A DNA stretch of 64,000 nucleotides from Anaeramoeba flamelloides (GCA_027625915.1 JANTQA010000033.1:124001-188000); one strand, 5' to 3'. Shown: positions 1-11,715, numbered from the stretch's first letter. The notes: generated by a model not told the origin, from the sequence alone. Numbers and translations: made by a program.

Positions 1-873
1 GTCCCAAAAATAACTTTTTTACAGTTAAAAAGAGAATAAATAAAAAAATTTTTTTTAATCCAATAAATTTCTTCTTCGAGTACATGTTTCGCTTCATTCT
101 TTTTGAATTTTTTTTTATTCGATTAAAAAGGAAATTTTCTAAAGTATCTTTTTTTTTTCAAAAAATCAGTTACTTTAAAAAGAATGTAAATTAAAGAAGA
201 ATTCGAGATAATACATTTTAGTGAAATTCCTTTAGAAACGATCACTATTTTTTTCCTTTCGAAACACAGCAGAAGTTTTTCACAAATAATTGGAAAGAAT
301 AAGGAATCTTTTTTCTGAAATGTTTTTATAAATTATTATCAAAGCTATTGAGAAAAGTTTGAGAAAATGAAGAGAAGAGAAAATATTTTAAGAAAAATTT
401 GATTTATTCCTCCCTTTGAAAGAAATTTAGATGGTTTTTAATCATCTTTTGGTAAGTCTTATTTTGGGGTTTTAAATTTAATCTTTTTCTAAGGAAGTTA
501 CACTAAAATGAAAAGTGATCTTACTTTTGAGTTTCGTATGTGTATTTTTCAGAAAGTTTTGGATTTATATTTTGTTGTGTTTAGAAAAAAATAATTTGTC
601 ACAAAAACATTTAACGGGTTTGGTTGAATTACTTCCATAGTCCACCTTGAGATTGGCTGTGTAAAAAAAGGAAGATTTTTCTCTTTTAATTTTAATATCT
701 TTTTTTTGAAAATTTTCTTTATTTTTAAAATTAAGGAATTAAAAAACAAAAGTCAAGTGTTTGTCAAGGTTTTTGTTTTAATTTTAATTTTTCATCGTAT
801 TCAAGTGATCGAAAATTGTTCTTGTTTTTTTTTACTATTGCCAAAATATGCTTGTTGAAAAGTTTAATCTAGT
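1..873. other. AT-rich noncoding stretch, no feature seen
   Basis: Long A and T runs with short open frames only. I see no gene, RNA or recognisable repeat here. It runs up to the first copy of a direct repeat that starts near 874. Confidence 0.6.
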
Positions 874-1262
874 GTTACCAAATAAAAAATCATGTTTTTT
901 TTTATTTAAAAGACCTACACATCAACTGATCAAAGAAGCGAACAATAAACCCCGAATAAATATGGTGTTTGTTTCTTAAAGTTCTATTATATAAAAAGAA
1001 ATTCTAAAAATTGAGGATCAAATTGGAAAATTTATCACAAAAATAAGAGTAAATTTTTTTGAAAGAAATATTTTTATCTAAAAACACAAAACAAAATACT
1101 AAAAATAATGAGAATATTTGGGAAAATTTTGAACAAATTGAATACATAATTTAACTTTTACTGAAAATATCTAGGGTTTTACTTTCAAAAATGATTTAAA
1201 CTTAGGTATACTATCTGGTAGCCTTTTGGATATAGTATTGGAAAAAGAAAAAAAACAATGCA
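874..1262 (+). repeat. Direct repeat, copy 1 of a ~390-bp pair
   Basis: This stretch is repeated in the same orientation at about 1826-2220. Shared landmarks include 'gatcaaagaa', 'aataaatatggt', 'aaagttctattat', 'gatttaaacttaggt' and 'actatctggta', in the same order and with nearly equal spacing. The copies are visibly diverged. No coding capacity is evident. Copy 1 is followed directly by a short spacer and a TA-ended MITE at 1314. Confidence 0.8.
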
Positions 1263-1313
1263 CAAGATAATATTTTGAAACACGGATTGAAATTCTGAAA
1301 CACCGATATTAGT

Positions 1314-1549
1314 TACTGATAAATTGCAATTTATGTTTGGAAATTTTTGCTTCATTTTCCTTTTTGAAATTATATTAATCAAGCTTTGAGTAAAGCATTT
1401 TATGTGGTCACATGTTAAGAAACCCTGTAAAATTCATTGTTCTTCAAAATTTTCTTTGTCCTGGACTGTTTGATAAGAAACAGTTCAAAGATTTATAAAA
1501 ATTGGTATTGAACTAAAAATTTTGTGAAATTTATTAGAATCTATCAGTA
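1314..1549 (+). mobile_element. MITE family B copy 1 (~236 bp, TA-flanked)
   Basis: It begins TA-CTGATAAATT and ends AATCTATCAG-TA, so the ends are short inverted repeats (CTGATAAATT) next to TA dinucleotides, which is the target-site signature of Tc1/mariner-type elements. Interior landmarks shared with the other copies are 'cttcattttcctttttgaaat', 'aagctttgagtaaagca' and 'gtttgataagaaacagttc'. There is no open frame of note. It is presumably a non-autonomous DNA transposon; the family assignment rests on the TA duplication only. Confidence 0.8.
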
Positions 1550-1825
1550 TTGTGCCCCAATTATTTTGATAGCAGCAACACATAATGATTGTATTGCAAG
1601 AAAGTGAGGTTGTTTATAAACCCACCCCATTTGTTACCTCCAAAAAGTCATATTTTGAAACACTGATGAAGATGAATTGATATCATAATGGACTTTGAAC
1701 AACTGGGCTACCTAAGTGGAGTTAATGGTATTTTTCCAAAAATGGAAAAAGATTTTCATTTATGTTTCCTTATTTTTCTTTTGTAAATACTGGAGTCAAA
1801 ATAAAGTAAGCAAAAAAATTTATTC

Positions 1826-2220
1826 CATGTTTCAAAATAAAAAGCGTGTTTTTTTTTGTTATTGATTGTCTATACATTGAAAGGATCAAAGAAACCAATA
1901 ATAAACCTAAATAAATATGGTATTAAAATCTGAAAGTTCTATTATTTATGAAGAAATGCTAAAAATTCAGGATCAAAGTGCAAAATTTATCTTAAAATAT
2001 AGAATAAATTTTTAGGAAAAAAAAATTTTTATATATCAAAAAAACAAAATAATTTCAAAAAAGAGAAAAAATTTTCCCAAATTTTCAACAACTTGCATAC
2101 CTAATTTAAATTTTACTGAAAACAATCCAGATGTTTACTTTCAAAATTGATTTAAACTTAGGTGTACTATCTGGTAATCGATTGGGTGTTGTCTTGGAAC
2201 AATAAGAAAAAAAAGCACGG
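1826..2220 (+). repeat. Direct repeat, copy 2 of a ~390-bp pair
   Basis: Second copy of the repeat at 874-1262, same orientation. The similarity stops where the long-armed foldback element begins near 2225, so that element may have inserted at or near the end of this repeat. Confidence 0.8.
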
Positions 2221-2224
2221 ATTG

Positions 2225-3215
2225 GGAAAATACCAAAACTGCGATTATTTGCGATACGATTATTTGCGAGTAAAACAATTTTTTTTAATTTGCATCCGGA
2301 GTGATGTTTAAACTTACAAAATGTTATCATGTGTGTTGATAGTTTGTTGTGTATATCAAAAAAAACAATTTGGGCCAAGTAGAAAAAAAAATATGGGCTG
2401 GTCAAATACGACGATTTTTGCCCAAAAAATACTTTTTGAAAATTTTCAAAATTAGCGGATATTTGTGATTTATTTAACATTTTATTTAACATTTTTTTTC
2501 TTAAATAACATTTTATTTAATATTTTATTTAACAAATTATTTAACATTTTTTATGGGTATGTATGGTTAGTAGGTAGGGTAAGTAGGGTACGTCAGGGAG
2601 TGTTAGAATTGTTTAAGGTAGGTGTGTTAGGCCAGGTAGGGTTAGTAGGGTATGTTGAACAAATTAGGACCGAGTAGGGCGGTGTGGGTTACCCAACGAA
2701 AATATACTAATCCGCCTCTATAAAATATATAATAAATGTTAAATAAAATGAAAAATAAAATATTCAATAAATTTTATTTTTCGTAAATGTTAAATCAAAA
2801 TGTTAAATAAAAAATGTTAAAGAAAATGTTTAATAAAAAAGTTCAAAAAAAAAAAATTATTTTTCGAAAATGTTAAATAAAATGTTAAAGGAAAATGTTA
2901 AATGAAAATGTTAAATGGAATGTTAAATGAAATGTTAAATAAAATCGTAAATGTTAAATAAAATGTTAAATAAATCACAAATATCCGCTAATTTTGAAAA
3001 TTTTCAAAAAGTATTTTTTGGGCAAAAATCGTTGTATTTGACCAACCCATATTTTTTTTCTACTTGGACCAAATTTTTTTTTTGATATACAAAACAAACT
3101 ATCAACACACACGATAACATTTTGTAAGTTTAGACACCACTCAAGATACAAATTAAAAAAAAATTTATTTTTCTCGCAAATAATCGCATCGTAAATAATC
3201 ACATTTTAAAAACTT
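2225..3215. mobile_element. Long-armed foldback element with G-rich core
   Basis: Two inverted arms of about 235 bp (about 2241-2475 and 2971-3203) match closely when one is reverse-complemented. Shared blocks include 'tatttgcgag', 'ttttcaaaattagcgga' and 'aaaatgttatc'. Inside the arms lies a degenerate minisatellite of ATGTTAAATAAA-like units (2465-2560 on one strand, 2730-2970 on the other). In the centre (about 2560-2690) is a conspicuous G-rich tract built from 'gtaggg', 'ggttag' and 'gtgttag' blocks, strongly strand-skewed against an almost G-free background. Open frames in the arms look like by-products. No transposase is recognisable. The architecture recalls foldback or MULE-like elements, but the family is unknown. 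Confidence 0.75.
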
Positions 3216-5474
3216 TACCATATTTTTTTAAAAAAAGTACTTTATCTTATGAATTTCTAGAATTTAATAAATAATATAAATAATAATAAAGGACCAATTT
3301 TTTTAATAAAAAAAAATATCAAAAAAAAAAAAAAAACGAATAATATCTTTGTTATTATTTAGAATAAAGCTTCATTATTTATCTTGCCACAGGCTAACGA
3401 TAAAGAAAATTATTATTCTTTATTGAAATATCTAAACAAAAATTTAGAAATTAGGGAAGTTCCACCAAGTACCACATAGTATCTAGAGTATTGTAAAGTT
3501 TTCATTTTTCCCTGAAGTTTTCTGTTTTATATTTATTTTGTTTCAAAACTATATTGATTTTCTAATCAAAACAAATATTAAAAAAAAAAATCTAATATCA
3601 CTTATCTTGAGTTTTTCTATTTTATTAGTAAAAAAAAAAACTAGAACACTTCACAAATAAATAGAAAATTCAAGAAAACCGTGAGATGTATTTTTTTTTA
3701 ATTTTTGTAATTAAAAGAAAATTTTTTGCTCAATAATTTTAAACTATAGAAAAAGCTAACGGTGTTTTTTTTTAATATACGAAAGAAATTGAAAATTGAA
3801 GAGATTTTCTTTTTCCTTTTTAAATTAAAAAAAAACACAAAGGCATTTTTCCAGAATTTAAAAAAAAAGAGTAAAATATAAGATTTTACTCGATTTTTTT
3901 GAATTAAGGAAAACCAAAAGGATGTAAGAGGAAATTAATCCCCCCCCTTGGAAAAAATAAAAAAAAAGATCAATTTTTTCTGATCTTGAAAGATTCAATA
4001 TTTGATTTATTTTTAAAGTATTTTTAAAATAAGACTTAAGTTTAAATGTTATTTGTTGATATAAATCCCCGGAATTTACTAAAAGTGAGATTTCTAGTAA
4101 AATAACCCGGTTACCAAATTTTTGTTGTTTTTTTGAACCTAAAAATCCAAATTTAAAAAAAGTATCAGATCTTTTTACCTGCCAAATTAAATTTGGAAAA
4201 ATAAATTCTTGAAAAAAATAACTCATTCCCCTAAAATTGTTAAATGGGTTTTATATTAGTTTTAATAACACCATCATAAAAATAATTACCTGATAATATT
4301 TGAGGAAAAAATTATAAATAAAATTAACTAATACTAATATAAAAATGCTGTATCTTTATTTTTTTGAAATATCAACTCTTAAGGGTATAGTCATTTAGCG
4401 TGAATCTACTCCATATTTAATGGGTGACCTGAGACCTAAAAGGGGTATTGTGAAATAACCATTCCTTTGTTTTACTAAATTCAAATAACCCAAACAAAAA
4501 TCTCCATATGATAATCTTTGACAAAAATATAAAGAATAAAAATAAGTTAAAAAGTATTTTCAATTTTATAAAATTCAAAATTAAAAAAAAAATACCATCT
4601 TTTCTTATTTTCTATTTCCAAATGGTTAAATTTCTTTAATTTAAAACAAATTACTTTCTTGGAGTATAGAATCAATTTAATCCAATTTAATCTGATTTGT
4701 GGTTATTTTTTAACCTTATAAATTTGACCAAGCAAGGACTATGTAATATTCTGACTTTAAAAATAAACTCATTTGAAAAATAAAAAAAAAATCATCGAGA
4801 TCTCAAAAAGACCAAAGATCGACACTTCAAAACTGACACTGTTGTTTTCAAAATTGTAATTAACAACCATTCTAATTGGAAATTGGGTGTCGCTCTTTGG
4901 TACTTTTTTCTAAAAATGTCCTCGTCTTTGGTTGTTGATTTTTGGAGATCGATCGTGCTTCATGCGTTGGTTAGTTTTTAATTGGTGTTAGGTCCTCATA
5001 TATATTACTAAAAAGTTTTTTTCCATTTCAGAAAAAATATTTTTCACAATAATGACTCGACGCTTAACAATATATAACACACTCCCCATTTTTTTTTTTT
5101 ATGAAAATTCAATTTTTGAATAAAATATTTTGTTTTTTAGTTAATCCCAAAAACCTGTAAATTTGAAATTTAACAAGTGTCTTTATAATATGTTATTAGA
5201 GAAAATTCAAAAGTTAACACATTTTTTTAAAGTCTAATGACATATAAAAAATAAAGAGATATTTTTTTGAGATTTTGATGGTAAATTTCAATGTGATAGA
5301 TTTGCTTAATATTTTGATTATTTGATTCAAAAAGTGATTACAAAAAAATTATTTGTGATATAATATGATAATTTCTTTTTCCCAAACAATTCAATCAAAG
5401 TTTTTAATGAAAGAGATTGTTCTTTGTATTTTGTTCATTAACTTATTTCGAGAAATCTTTAAGAGTAACTTTTT
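3216..5474. repeat. Intergenic stretch with hairpin repeats and a diverged dispersed repeat
   Basis: About 3430-3900 carries pieces of the hairpin family (family C) seen in better shape at 9595-9790 and 48340-48730: 'ccagaattt', 'gagtaaaat' and 'ttactcgattttt'. From about 3850 to 5090 there is a diverged dispersed repeat (family K) that also occurs at 12070-14075 and 36935-37990. Landmarks are 'actaaaagtgagatttct', 'tttttaaagtatttttaaaat', 'tagtcatttagcgtgaat' and the block near 4860-5000 around 'ggtgtcgctctttgg'. I see no gene. Confidence 0.55.
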
Positions 5475-5716
5475 AAGGTTGCTTTTGATAAAAAAAAATT
5501 TTTGAAAAAACAATTTTTATTTTTTTTTGATCTATTTCAATTTTTATTACAGCAGACAAAGAAAGAAAAAATTTAAAAGGTTTCTTAATGAAAAGTTTAA
5601 CATTTGAATAATCAATATTTGTGTTTAAAAACAAAAAAAAGGGCCAAACCGAGAATCGAACTCGGGTCCCATGCTCCCAAAGCATGTATTCTCCCATTAA
5701 ACTATTTGGCCAGACA
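5475..5716 (-). repeat. Segmental duplication carrying tRNA-Pro and its 3' flank, copy 1
   Basis: The tRNA gene and about 165 bp on its 3' side (left in window coordinates) are repeated at 24770-25006. The flank shares 'tttgatctatttcaattttt', 'aatgaaaagtttaacatttg' and 'aataatcaatatttgtg'. On the 5' side of the tRNA the similarity stops within about five bases of the gene end, so the copied unit is the gene plus its downstream DNA. Confidence 0.9.
5641..5711 (-). tRNA. tRNA-Pro (anticodon UGG)
   Basis: Read on the minus strand, a 7-bp acceptor stem GGCCAAA/TTTGGCC closes the molecule and a discriminator C follows. The anticodon arm is CATGC-TTTGGGA-GCATG, which puts TGG at the anticodon (window 5677-5679). 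The T arm is CCGAG-TTCGATT-CTCGG and holds the internal B-box. A run of eight T follows immediately on the transcribed strand and would serve as Pol III terminator. There is no intron and CCA is not encoded. An identical gene is at 24931-25001. Confidence 0.97.
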
Positions 5717-5987
5717 AAAATAATCAACTTTTGACTTAATATTATATTTAACACTTTAAAAATCAAATCATTTTTTACATTACTTTCATTTCAAAAACTA
5801 AAATCTTCGATTTTTTGCAACCAAAATCATAAAATTCTCCAAATTAACATATTTTTGATATTAAAAAGTTTAAAGTGTTTTTATTCTAAAAAAAATTATC
5901 ACAGTGTTTAATTGAATTAAGTTATGTTCTTAATTTCGAAAACTATTAATCAGAAAAAAATAGTGCTTAATTTTATTAAGGACATAT

Positions 5988-6223
5988 TATTGATAAATTG
6001 CAATTTATTTTTAGAGATTTTTACTTGATTTTCCGACTTGAAATTTTTATAATCAAACTTTGGATATGGTATTTTATGAAGTCAAATATTAAGAAACTCT
6101 GTGAGTTTAGGTGTTATTCAAAATACTCTTTCTCAGGGAATGTTTGATAAGAAACAGTTCATAGATTTGTTCAGATGGAAATTGAACTAAAAATTTTTTG
6201 AAATTTATTGGAATTTATCAGTA
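5988..6223 (+). mobile_element. MITE family B copy 2
   Basis: TA-TTGATAAATT at one end and AATTTATCAG-TA at the other. Interior landmarks of the family are present ('acttgattttcc', 'gtttgataagaaacagttc', 'ggaaattgaactaaaa'). It faces the copy at 6346-6585 in inverted orientation, so the pair could fold into a ~230-bp hairpin. Confidence 0.8.
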
Positions 6224-6345
6224 TATGATTTTATATAAAATATAAGAAGGATAATTTCACAATATTTTTTTGAGAACCAACCCGCCACTTGTGTATGGCT
6301 CAAATCCACGTTAAATTACTTGAACGTTAAGATCTAATTGTTAAA

Positions 6346-6585
6346 CTTCTTATAAATTCAAATAAATTTCAAAAAATTTTTAGTTCAATTTCCATCTGAA
6401 CAAATCTATGAACTGTTTCTTATCAAACATTCCCTGAGAAAGAGTATTTTGAAATCACAACTAATTTTACAAAGTTTTGTAACATTTCAGGGAATAAAAC
6501 GCTTTCTTTAAAGCTTGTTTAAAAAAATTCGTTAAAATGGAAAGTGAAGTGAAAATTTTCAGATATTGATTTGAATTTATCAGTA
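6346..6585 (-). mobile_element. MITE family B copy 3 (inverted)
   Basis: Reverse-complement copy of the unit at 5988-6223, with 'cagttcaatttc'-type sequence on its left and 'gaagtgaaaattttc' on its right. It ends GAATTTATCAG-TA at 6585. The left end is eroded. About 120 bp separates it from copy 2. Confidence 0.75.
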
Positions 6586-7067
6586 TCCCCCTTATCCAAA
6601 TTTTTTGAGGACATTTAAGCTACTCGAAGCATAACTTACTCTTATTCAAGATCAATATACTTTATTTTTCTTGTACTTTATGATCAACACGATTTTTTTA
6701 TTTACCAAATATTCGCTTTTTGTCTATTTTTCAAAAGTTGTATTTTTTGGTTTTTTTGCTTTTTATTTCAAACATATAAAATTAATTGTTCTGAACTCCA
6801 AAAGAAAACAGAAAACGATTGCGAATTTTGTGATCTTCCTGTTCTTCACATATTTTCGATATCTTACAAATTTACAAAAAATTTAGAAAGAACATTACCA
6901 CTCTTTTCTTGAAGGAAACAATTAAAAAGAAAATTTACAACAGCACAAAACCCAAGGAACAGTTCGCGTTTACAATACTTTTGTTAAACTCAAACTGTTA
7001 GAATCCCAAATGGAACAAAACAAAATCATTTTTTAATCGCTTGTTTTTTATCATATTTTCTTTTTCA

Positions 7068-8166
7068 ATGGGTAAAATTTTTTATTTCTGTCAATTTACT
7101 TTTTACTTTTGACCTTTAATTGAAATAACTCCAATTTTTCTTTTCTTTTTTTGGACCAATTAAACAGGCAAAGCAATATCAAAATTAAAAAAAAAGATCT
7201 TTGGAAATAAAGAAATGAGACTCTTAATGTTGGGTCTTGATGCTGCAGGTAAAACAACTGTGCTTTATAAATTGAAATTGGGCCAAAGTGTTACAACAAT
7301 TCCGTAAATGTTTCTTCACCCAATCAGCTTTTGTTTTAAAGATTCTTTTTCCTTTTTTCTTTTCGTTACTTAATTTTTTATTTGTTTCTTTATTATTTTT
7401 TTTTTTTTTCTTTTTCTTTTTCTTTTTTCAAATTAATTTAGAACCGTCGGTTTTAATGTAGAAACAGTACAATACAAAAACGTTAAATTTAATGTCTGGG
7501 ATGTAAGTTTTATTCACTATTTGATCGATTCTTTCTTTTTTTTCTTTTTTCGACTTTCCACGATTTCAATTTTTTCAAAATACTTTTTTTTTTTTTTTTT
7601 TGTTTTTGTCTTTCTTTTCTTTTTCAAAAAATGATTAATTTCAAAATACAAAACAAAACAAAACAAATTCACTTTCAACAAAATTTCAATTTTCCATTCT
7701 TCCAACATTAAAAATCAATAAAACAAAAAAATAATACAAAAAAAAACACAAAAAAACACAAAAAAAAAACAAAATAAAATACAAAAAATAAAAAACAATA
7801 AACCAAATTAAATTAAAGGTTGGTGGACAAGAAAAAATTAGGCCCCTTTGGAGACATTACTTCACTGGAACCCAAGGTTTAATTTTTGTTGTTGATTCCA
7901 ATGATCGAGCAAGAATCGACGAAGCAAGAAACGAACTTCATAAAATCATTTCGGATCGAGAAATGAGAGAATCTTTACTTCTTGTTTTTGCAAACAAACA
8001 AGATCTTCCAAATGTAATGACCCCAGCTGAAATCACAGAAAGATTGGAATTACATAAATTAAGGGACAGAAATTGGTTTGTTCAACCAACTTGTGCCATT
8101 AACGGCGATGGTCTATTTGAAGGATTAACTTGGTTGTCCACAAATATTAAAGATAAAAAAAAATAA
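7068..8166 (+). CDS. ARF6: Arf6-type ADP-ribosylation factor GTPase, four exons
   Basis: Arf-family small GTPase that recruits effectors to membranes when GTP-bound. Arf6 acts at the plasma membrane and in endosomal recycling. Exons: 7068-7071, 7168-7303, 7442-7502 and 7819-8166. The joined product is 182 residues (family usual 175-181). Gly2 and Ser6 fit N-myristoylation. P-loop GLDAAGKT is at 24-31, switch I Thr48, WDVGGQ at 66-71 with catalytic Gln71, NKQD at 126-129, and the CA base-contact motif follows near 159. The blocks [22 protein letters not shown] and EGLTWL match Arf6 rather than Arf1. An extra Leu-Lys-Lys-Lys-type segment near residues 8-11 lengthens the N-terminal helix compared with animal Arf6. 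The first coding exon is only ATGG. All introns are GT-AG; the third, 316 nt, is mostly A/T runs. Confidence 0.95.
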
Positions 8167-8760
8167 TCAAGAGACAGAATCAATGGATTTTTTCAAATGG
8201 GGTTTTTAATAACCCAAAAAGGTTATTGATTAGAAAAAGAAGACAGCACCAATTTATCTTTTTAATAAATTAGCTTGAAATTTTTTTTTCTTTTTGTTTA
8301 AATTTATTCATGGTTCATTTTAAAAATAAGATTAAAATCTCAAAAATAGACAATAAAAAAATATCCATATTCATTCCGACCAATTTGAATAGTTGAATGC
8401 TTTTTTTTTTTTACTTTTTTTTGATCCAAAGATCAAACAATTTTTGAAGCAAATCTGCTTTTTTTTTTGATATAATTTAATCAAGATACAATCACAATAA
8501 AAAAGTAATACACAAAACTTTTCAACAGTAAGATTGGTATTGCTTAAAAGATAAATTCTAACGGCTGTTGTAACATTTTTGAAATATTTTGTTCCTCATT
8601 TTTTACAATCTCTGAACATAAATTTTTGATAAAAATTCATTTTTGAAGAATAAATAAGAAAAAAATAATAAGAAAAGATAAATATTGAAAATTTGAGTAG
8701 AGTATAGATTTGAAACAAAAAGAAAAATATAGAAAGTCAATATAATTTTCAAAATTCTTA

Positions 8761-8962
8761 TACAACCTTTTCCACTTTTAAGATATTAACTTCAACTAAA
8801 TTTATAATACAAAAAAAAAAACTCAAAATAACACACAAAATTCAGATTCGAGTAAAATAATTCGAGTTTGAAAAAAAAATTCCAAAAAAACTGTCTAAAT
8901 TTGAGTTTTTTTTGTTTCTTTATTTTTATTGAAAGTTTGTGTCTTAAAAGTGGAATGGATAT
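8761..8962. mobile_element. MITE family A (palindromic ~200 bp), diverged copy
   Basis: Same length and fold as the better copies at 21369 and 40462. The left arm reads through 'ccacttttaag' and the right arm through 'gtgtcttaaaagtgga'. The ends have lost the exact CAGTCAG motif, so this is an old copy. Confidence 0.6.
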
Positions 8963-9594
8963 TCCAATATAAATTCAAAAAAAAGTTAAAAACCTTTCGA
9001 CCAATTTTCCATTTTTTTAATTCCGGTAACCAACTTGCAAACCAATTTTCTCCTTGATAAATACAGTCTTGTTGCTAACTCATTTACAAGTTTTCTTGAT
9101 ATAGGCATCAATAAAATTTCTTCTAAAATTCCCATAAAAACATTTTCAAAAATAGGTATGTATACAAAATAGTTCTTAAAAATTTTGGTGAATTCATAAG
9201 AATTGAATTTTTATACAAACCTAACAACACGACACTAAGTTGAAAAAATAAAATTGAAAAAAAAAAAGTTAGACAAAACTACAACATCAATTATCATTTC
9301 ATCCTTGTTAATTGAGTTTATTCAACACATACGAACATTTCAGTTCTTAAAATTCTCAAGGCTGTTATGTTTATTGTTGTTAATAGTACTACGATTCTTA
9401 AAAGTCTCTAGTCTAGAAAAAAATGTCTATTTTGCGGTAAAAAATTCCAAATAAAGATGTGGCAATGAATTTTCTTTAAACTCAGCTTTAGGATATTTCT
9501 TTTGAATAGAAAATAACTAATAGTTTTGAAAAAACTCTTATCATCTAAAAAAACTCAAACACAGAAAAAAAAAAACTGATGATAAATATTGAGA

Positions 9595-9790
9595 GTGTCC
9601 GTTAAGTGCTGTCAAGTGCCTAGCTTTTTTTTTAATTTTTGAAATAAACTGAAAATTTCTAAAATTTTCGGTTTATTTCTCAAATTAAAAAAAACCTAAC
9701 GAAAGTGTCCTAGGTTTTCCAAAATTCAAAAGAATTGAGTAAAATCTTAGATTTTACTCAATTCTTTTAAATTCTGGAAAACCTAACGGA
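9595..9790. repeat. Family C hairpin cluster
   Basis: Two adjacent hairpins. The second, 9712-9784, is a near-perfect palindrome with ~35-bp arms (AGGTTTTCC ... GGAAAACCT, with 'aattgagtaaaatct' meeting 'agattttactcaatt'). The first, about 9624-9700, has arms built on 'gaaataaactgaaaattt' and its complement. Flanking words such as 'agtgctgtcaagtgcctag' recur with the same hairpins elsewhere in the window. Confidence 0.8.
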
Positions 9791-11715
9791 AAATCAAAGA
9801 AAAAATATTTTTTCCAATTTAAAAGAACAAATAATTCTTTAATAGTTAAAATAATTGATTCCCTATTTGAAAGATATTCAACATATTTAAAATACTATTA
9901 AAATATAACAAAATGACCTCTTATCTGTGAATAAAAAAATTATCAATTTTTTTACTATTAAATGTAAAAAAAAATCTTAATAGAAACTGGGAAATTGGAT
10001 TTTCCCATTTAAATTATAAAATATCTTGAAAAATATTTTTTTGATCAGAGATTCTATCTTAACCAATAGTTTTTATTCTAATTGAAGTTATTTTAAAGGG
10101 TAAAATTAGCAAATATTTAAATTTTTTTTGACAAAATTTTTTCATTATCTTGAAATAAAGATTTCAATAATAAAATACATATTTTAATCCAATTGGATGT
10201 TACAATGTTGCTCCCCACTTAATGGGATTAAAATTGACACTATTACCAGCTTCCATTTCTTATACATGTTTCATTTTATCATTGGAGTTCACATATTTAT
10301 ATCAATATATGTATAATAAAAAGATATCAGAACTTCAAAAGATGTATTAAAAACTAAAAGTTAGAAAAAAAAAAAAAAAAAATAATTACAAAATTTTTTG
10401 ATAGTTTTTATTTAAATCCAAAGAAAGGATGGGTAAAAAGAACAAAAAAAAACGAGGAAAGTAGAAATTCAAATACTATCAATAAAAAATTTTCTTTTAT
10501 CTTTCAAAAATAATACACCCCTTTAAAAAAAATATTATTCATAATAAACATCAATTCAAAATTTTAACAAACAAAAGTTCGATTTGTGCAAAAAACAATA
10601 TTATTTACTCAATTATTGAATAAATACCAAATTTAAACCATTCACGTATTGAAATTTTAACAATTGTTTATAAATTACAATACTGACAAAAGTAAAAATA
10701 AATAATCATCAATACTAATCAATCAAGGGTGTATCAAAAATTTTGGAGATGGGTTAAACAAAAAATAGATTATTAAATTTGTTTAAATTCTATTAGGAAT
10801 ATTGATCGATCAAATGATTAGATATTAGCAACTTGTTTTATTTAAGTTCTTCTATTTGTAACAACTCAACTTTAGTCTAATATCAATTGTTGAAAAAAAA
10901 ATATTGATCGAACGAAATAAGTTACTTAATTCAAAAAATGAAGTGAAAAAAAAAAACTAAAATATGAAAAAATGATTTTCATAATTTTTCAAAAATCAAA
11001 ATTATTTCCAATTTGAATGGAATTCTATTATTGTGATAGTTTGGACTGTTTTAACAACAGTAAAATTTTGAATTTTAGTTTAGATATTCCACGATTATTT
11101 TGAAACATAACCATTAAAATAAATTTTTAAGGTAGTGAAAAACTCTTATTTATTTATTTACCTTAAAGCAATAGATCCATTCAATCACATTGATACTATT
11201 AAAATTTAGAAAAAAAATATCTTATCAAGTCTAGAGAAATAATATATCATTTTTAATAGAGTATATATATTTCTAATTAATTTTTATTAGAAAACTTTGT
11301 TGAGTTTGGATTTTGAGATTAAATTAGAAAAAGAGTATTTGTAAAATATTTTTATATTTATAACAATATCACTTTTAATATTGTCTTGATAGTTTATATC
11401 AAACCTAAAACCTAATATTATTTTAAAAATAAAAAAAAAAAAAAAAAAAAAAAAAAAACAAATATCAACAAGTCCGGCAAATATAAATATTAAAAAATAT
11501 TGTTTTTTAATTCACAAATGGTTTGATATTTCTTGAAATTGAAAATATTTTGTAATATTCTTATTGAACTATTTAAAATATACATGTTACTCTAATGAAT
11601 TATAAAGTTATTAGAGAATATTCATTTATAATTTTTTTATTATTAGAATATTTAATTTAAATTTGTTTTGTTTGTTTGAAAATAAGGAAAATTTTTGAGA
11701 AATAATTATAAAAGA

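Larger units (their letters stand above)
5712..7067. other. Intergenic region upstream of Arf6 gene
   Basis: It holds two family B MITEs in inverted orientation (5988-6223 and 6346-6585, annotated separately). About 6590-7067 is AT-rich with no recognised repeat. The last ~170 bases contain less homopolymer and more C (for example 'cagcacaaaacccaagg'), and are the likely promoter and 5' leader of the Arf6 gene. No defined promoter motif is visible. Confidence 0.5.

Noticed and set aside
2106-3202. Open frames on the minus strand at 2106-2492 and 2975-3202
   Set aside because: Both lie in the inverted arms of the foldback element, and their similar peptide pieces arise from the shared arm sequence.
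5473-5766. 97-residue open frame on the minus strand
   Set aside because: It runs straight through the tRNA-Pro gene and its flank; the reading is a by-product.
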